Below are positions 32,927 through 35,623 of a DNA stretch of 35,623 bases, in pieces (within the stretch, counting starts at the first letter, position 1; every line of letters begins with the position of its first letter). The DNA comes from a bacterium. Its GTDB lineage: Bacteria; Elusimicrobiota; Elusimicrobia; UBA1565; UBA9628. A program made the position numbers and the translations under genes. The stretch spans positions 1 to 35,623 of the forward strand of contig JAJZJF010000010.1 in the NCBI GenBank assembly GCA_021810245.1, in the 5' to 3' direction. The notes under the pieces were generated by a model that did no database searches, was not told the origin of the DNA, and saw only the letters and a list, made by a program, of their open reading frames with translations.

Positions 32927-34229
32927 GACTGACGCGTTGTTTGGGCGTCAAGACTTAAATTTAGATTCTCCTTTGGCTTGGCGCTTGGCCCCCCAAACTT
33001 TGGAAGAATTTTTTGGGCAGCGGCATCTGTTGGGCCCCGCCAGGATTCTTTCTCAGATTATCTCAAACAATAAATTTTCTTCTTCTGTCTTCTTTGGCCC
33101 GCCGGGCTGTGGGAAAACCGCCTTGGCCCGCTTAATTGCCCGTCAATTGGGCATGGAGACGACATTTCTAAATGCGGTTTCCTCCGGAGTTTCTGATTTA
33201 AAAAAAGCGCTGGACTTGGGAAAGGAAATGCGGTCTTTCCAGAATAAGAGAGTTCTTTTAATCATCGATGAGATACATCATTTTAACCGAACCCAGCAAG
33301 ACGTTCTTTTGCCCGCAACCGAAAAAGGGGATATCGTTTTAATCGGGCTGACAACTGAAAACCCCGCTTTTTATATCAATTCCGCCCTTTTGTCGCGCTT
33401 GGCGGTTTTTGAGTTTAAGCCATTGTCTGAAGATGACCTAAAAAAAATTCTCCGCGCCGCCTTGGAACATCCGGAAATAAAAGCGCTGAAAGTTTCAATG
33501 GATGAAGAGTCTCAAAAGCGTTTGATTGGAGCTTCTTCGGGAGACGCCCGCAAGCTGATTAACGCCTTTGAAAGGGCTGTTCTTTCGACTCCAGCGGGGC
33601 CTTCCGGAGCGCGCGTCATTGGGCTTAATGAAATCGAAACGAGTTTTCAAAAGCGCGTTTTGCGCTACGATAAAAAATCTGATGATCATTACGATCATAT
33701 TTCCGCTTTTATTAAATCTCTTCGGGGTTCGGATCCGGACGCCGCTCTTTATTGGATGGCCAAGATGCTTAAAGCCGGAGAAGACCCGCGTTTTATCGCC
33801 CGGAGACTTTTGATTTGCGCCTCCGAAGATATCGGAAACGCGGATTTTCGCGCGCTGCTTATTGCCAACGCGGCGTTTGAGGCCGTTGAAAAAGTGGGAA
33901 TGCCGGAAGCCAGAATTATCCTCTCTCAAGCGGCGACCTATATCGCTTGCGCCCCGAAATCGAACGCCTCTTACTTGGCGATGGAAGCGGCTCTTGAAGA
34001 AGTGGAAAAAGGCCCGCATCGCGAGGTTCCCGATTTTCTTCGGGATTCTAATTTGGATTCCAAGACCCGCGGACACGGGGTGGGATATCAATATCCGCAT
34101 GATTATCCCGACCATTACGTCTTTCAAGAATACTTGCCCAAGCCAAAGCGCTTTTATCATCCCAGCGAACAGGGGGATGAAAAACGCCTCTCTCAGCGCC
34201 TCAAAGATTTGCGCGCAAAAAACAAATAA
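32919..34229 (+). CDS. rarA: Replication-associated recombination protein RarA (MgsA)
   Basis: RarA is an AAA+ clamp-loader relative acting at stalled forks. The 436 residues have Walker A GPPGCGKT (60-67), Walker B LLIIDEIHHF, sensor region LIGLTTENPAFYINSALLSR, and the C-terminal helical domain with IKSLRGSDPDAALYWMAKML, EDPRFIARRLLICASEDIG and DSKTRGHGVGYQYPHDY. All are family markers. It starts within zapA and ends the long housekeeping operon. Confidence 0.95.
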   Translation: MIETDALFGRQDLNLDSPLAWRLAPQTLEEFFGQRHLLGPARILSQIISNNKFSSSVFFGPPGCGKTALARLIARQLGMETTFLNAVSSGVSDLKKALDLGKEMRSFQNKRVLLIIDEIHHFNRTQQDVLLPATEKGDIVLIGLTTENPAFYINSALLSRLAVFEFKPLSEDDLKKILRAALEHPEIKALKVSMDEESQKRLIGASSGDARKLINAFERAVLSTPAGPSGARVIGLNEIETSFQKRVLRYDKKSDDHYDHISAFIKSLRGSDPDAALYWMAKMLKAGEDPRFIARRLLICASEDIGNADFRALLIANAAFEAVEKVGMPEARIILSQAATYIACAPKSNASYLAMEAALEEVEKGPHREVPDFLRDSNLDSKTRGHGVGYQYPHDYPDHYVFQEYLPKPKRFYHPSEQGDEKRLSQRLKDLRAKNK

Positions 34230-34250
34230 GCTTTCCAACGATCCAAAAAC

Positions 34251-34289
34251 TGGGCCCTTTGCTCATCCGTTTCTAGGACTTTAGGCCCA
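34251..34289 (+). promoter_or_regulatory. 39-nt conserved element, copy 3 (before SSHE...TDP protein)
   Basis: The ends TGGGCC and GGCCCA pair perfectly. Compared with copy 2 one T-A pair has become C-G, a compensatory change. The 27-nt interior starts CTTTGC and ends TCTAGGACTTTA, with a different 9-nt centre. It begins 21 nt after the rarA stop and ends 34 nt before ATG 34324. Confidence 0.72.
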
Positions 34290-34323
34290 TGTGGGATGAA
34301 GCGTAAACAGATATCTTTCTGAT

Positions 34324-35343
34324 ATGAATAAAAATATCGTTTTAGCTTTTGCATGTTTGTCCATAACTCTTGTCGCGCCTTTGGCTGCTTTTTCCGCTCC
34401 CTATGGCGAGTTTCTGATACATGAGTCACAGGCGCCACAATCTTTTCAAGCCTTAGCTCAAAAAGTTTCTTACCGCTCTTCCGGAGATGTCAAAAGGGCT
34501 CTTAATTATTACGGCGGTCCGGTTATTTCCCATGTGAAGGTATTCGTTGTTTTTTGGGGAATTGGGGTTGATTCTCAGATCCAACTCAATATCGGGCCTT
34601 TTTATCAAAATATTCTAGATAGCGGCTATATGGACGGGTTGGCCCAATACGCGACCAATATTTCGGCGATTGACGGACGAGCGGGAACGGGCCAGACAAT
34701 TGGGCGCGGGCGATTGCTTGGAGAAACGACGATTACTCCCAAAAATCAGAACACCAATCTGAGCGATGAGATGATTCAAAAAGAATTAGAATTTCAAATT
34801 TCATCTGGGGCTTTGCCGCCAGCCGATGCCGACACCCTTTATATGATCTACTTGCCGGCCGGTTTTCAAGTTTCATTGCCGGATTCAAGCCACTCTTGCT
34901 GGGGGGAAAAAGCGCTTCTGGGATACCATGAAGGTTTTAAATCCCAGGCGGGCAATTCAATCTTTTATGGCGTAATTCCCGATTGTACCGCCAGTTTTAG
35001 AGAAGTCTCCGCCGTTTCCTCTCATGAGACGGTCGAAGCCGTCACTGATCCGTTTCCGACGCTAGGAAATAGCCCTTCTTATCCGCAGGCCTGGAATTCC
35101 GCTTCCGGGTTTGAAGTGGCTGATCTTTGTGACAGTATTGCGCCTCTTTCCCATGTGTCCGGAAGTAATGCTGAGAGTACGGTTGAACCGTGGTGGGACA
35201 ATTTAACTGGCGCGTGCGCGAAAGGGCCTTGGATGCAGGCTCGGGCAAGGGCCAATTTGTCGCTTTCGATTGGGCGCGGACATTCTTGGGACAGTCTTAG
35301 GCAGGCGGGGCGCTTTACCCCGAGTCGTTGGGACGGGCGCTAA
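34324..35343 (+). CDS. Secreted protein of unknown function, SSHE...TDP family
   Basis: The 339-residue product has a signal peptide (MNKNIVLAFACLSITLVAP...AFSA). The mature part carries YYGGPVISHVKVFVVFWG, YATNISAIDGRAGTGQTIGRG, DEMIQKELEFQISSGALP and VSSHETVEAVTDP. I recall this set from a family of secreted bacterial proteins with no firm function. HETVE (His234, Glu235) looks like part of a metal site and recalls zinc peptidases, but HExxH is not complete. Cys pairs (HSCWGE, PDCTAS, ADLCDS, GACAKG) suggest disulfides. It has the 39-nt element upstream, shared with the metallopeptidases, so it is probably part of the same exported set. Confidence 0.75.
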   Translation: MNKNIVLAFACLSITLVAPLAAFSAPYGEFLIHESQAPQSFQALAQKVSYRSSGDVKRALNYYGGPVISHVKVFVVFWGIGVDSQIQLNIGPFYQNILDSGYMDGLAQYATNISAIDGRAGTGQTIGRGRLLGETTITPKNQNTNLSDEMIQKELEFQISSGALPPADADTLYMIYLPAGFQVSLPDSSHSCWGEKALLGYHEGFKSQAGNSIFYGVIPDCTASFREVSAVSSHETVEAVTDPFPTLGNSPSYPQAWNSASGFEVADLCDSIAPLSHVSGSNAESTVEPWWDNLTGACAKGPWMQARARANLSLSIGRGHSWDSLRQAGRFTPSRWDGR

Positions 35344-35350
35344 TTAGCGC
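35337..35350. repeat. 14-bp palindrome holding both convergent stop codons
   Basis: GCGCTAATTAGCGC reads the same on both strands. The plus-strand gene stops with TAA at 35341-35343 and the minus-strand gene with TAA at 35344-35346, so both end in CGC-TAA. No T-run flanks it on either side, so terminator function is doubtful. Confidence 0.8.
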
Positions 35351-35514
35351 GAAAAGGAGTCTGAGTCTTTTAAAACGTCTACCTGAGCGGCAAGAGCCCC
35401 CCAATCCATATTCATATGATCGAACTGCATCTGGAGGTCCTGCCAATCGCGAGAGAGTTCTAAAGGTTTTTCTCCCTTCCCGCCGCGAGATTTCTTAGAG
35501 ACATTTCTTTTCAT
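35344..35514 (-). CDS. Small acidic-tailed ORF of 56 residues, unknown
   Basis: The product starts MKRNVSKKSRGGKGEKPLEL (basic) and ends in a more acidic helix-like part (DWQDLQMQFDHMNMDW, LKDSDSFSR). It has no signal peptide, membrane segment or known domain. Expression signals are unusually good for so short a frame: AGGAAG before ATG 35514 and a sigma-70 promoter with 17-nt spacing at 35533-35561. I recognise no family; it is probably a cytoplasmic small protein. Confidence 0.65.
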   Translation of the reverse strand: MKRNVSKKSRGGKGEKPLELSRDWQDLQMQFDHMNMDWGALAAQVDVLKDSDSFSR

Positions 35515-35532
35515 ATTCGCTTCCTAATTTTC

Positions 35533-35561
35533 AGTATAACGCCCGATTGTGATTTCGTCAA
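35533..35561 (-). promoter_or_regulatory. Sigma-70-type promoter for the 56-residue ORF
   Basis: On the minus strand TTGACG (35556-35561) and TATACT (35533-35538) are 17 nt apart, each with one mismatch to consensus. The predicted transcript begins about 10-12 nt before the ORF's ribosome site region. Confidence 0.75.
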
Positions 35562-35585
35562 GGGGCAATTTTGTATCCTTTTGAA

Positions 35586-35623
35586 GTGAAGATTTTGTCA
35601 TGGAATGTCAACGGTCTTAGGGC
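35586..35623 (+). CDS. Exodeoxyribonuclease III, first 12 codons (cut by window end)
   Basis: From GTG 35586 the frame reads MKILSWNVNGLR and continues off the window. This is the highly conserved N-terminus of exonuclease III/AP endonuclease (Xth/ExoA), where the Asn of WNVNG is an active-site residue. The repair function is inferred from this stretch alone. It is divergent from the 56-residue ORF. Confidence 0.8.
   Translation, partial: MKILSWNVNGLR

Noticed and set aside
33495-34238. 247-codon minus-strand frame inside rarA
   Set aside because: It is opposite conserved RarA sequence, and its composition (rich in Arg, Phe, His) is that of an antisense shadow.
13235-34289. 39-nt element as a c-di-GMP riboswitch, sigma-54 promoter or CRISPR repeat
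   Set aside because: It lacks the GEMM core, has no -24/-12 GG...GC spacing, and its copies are far apart without spacers; none of these models fits.
34193-34438. 81-codon minus-strand frame across the rarA end and copy 3 of the element
   Set aside because: It covers parts of two real plus-strand genes and the conserved element, with no protein similarity recognised.

Overview
The window is about 35.6 kb of closely packed genes from a diderm (outer-membrane) bacterium. It carries BamA, an OmpH/Skp-like chaperone and the lpxD-lpxC-fabZ-lpxA lipid A genes, an ExbB-ExbD-TonB module, and housekeeping genes in conventional bacterial order. Gene content, serine-rich secreted proteins, an Fe-S-type TrpRS motif and moderate GC would suit Elusimicrobiota or a related environmental phylum. 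That placement is an inference from gene content only; no rRNA is present.

Layout. (1) 1-9057, plus strand: the 3' end of an ABC-2 permease, then bamA, ompH-like, lpxD, lpxC, fabZ, lpxA and a GH57 glycosidase, mostly linked by 1-4 nt start/stop overlaps. (2) 9062-13118, minus strand: tRNA-Phe, two paralogous HEAT-like exported proteins, exbB, exbD, tonB, tRNA-Leu and a small glycine-rich lipoprotein with its own strong promoter. (3) 13235-20656, plus strand: three tandem paralogous secreted metallopeptidases (M36/fungalysin-like). (4) 20659-23620, plus strand: a DMT transporter, an acyl-CoA dehydrogenase, and an ECF sigma factor with a small zinc-finger anti-sigma. (5) 23617-27694, minus strand: the unit trpS-scpA-scpB-glgA. 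(6) 27736/27760-34229, plus strand: infC-rpmI-rplT-pheS-pheT, a coiled-coil protein, zapA and rarA. (7) 34251-35623: a secreted protein with an SSHE...TDP motif, a convergent 56-aa ORF, and the first 12 codons of exonuclease III.

The most unusual signal is a 39-nt element present three times (13235-13273, 15823-15861, 34251-34289). Its length is fixed, its two ends are complementary with one compensatory base-pair change, and the rest is strongly conserved around a 9-nt variable centre. Each copy lies 34-62 nt upstream of a gene for an exported protein: two of the tandem metallopeptidases and the SSHE...TDP protein about 14 kb away. I know of no characterised family that it matches. It looks like a cis-regulatory RNA or operator that defines an exoprotein regulon.

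Other points to check: an OmpH/Skp-like protein split by a long Ser/Ala/Val-rich insert; a perfect inverted repeat directly before the lpxC ribosome binding site; a lipoprotein gene whose start runs into tRNA-Phe; and a possible non-canonical infC start. I saw no insertion sequence, phage gene, CRISPR array or rRNA. No stretch over 300 nt lacks a gene; the longest spacers hold tRNAs, promoters or the 39-nt elements.
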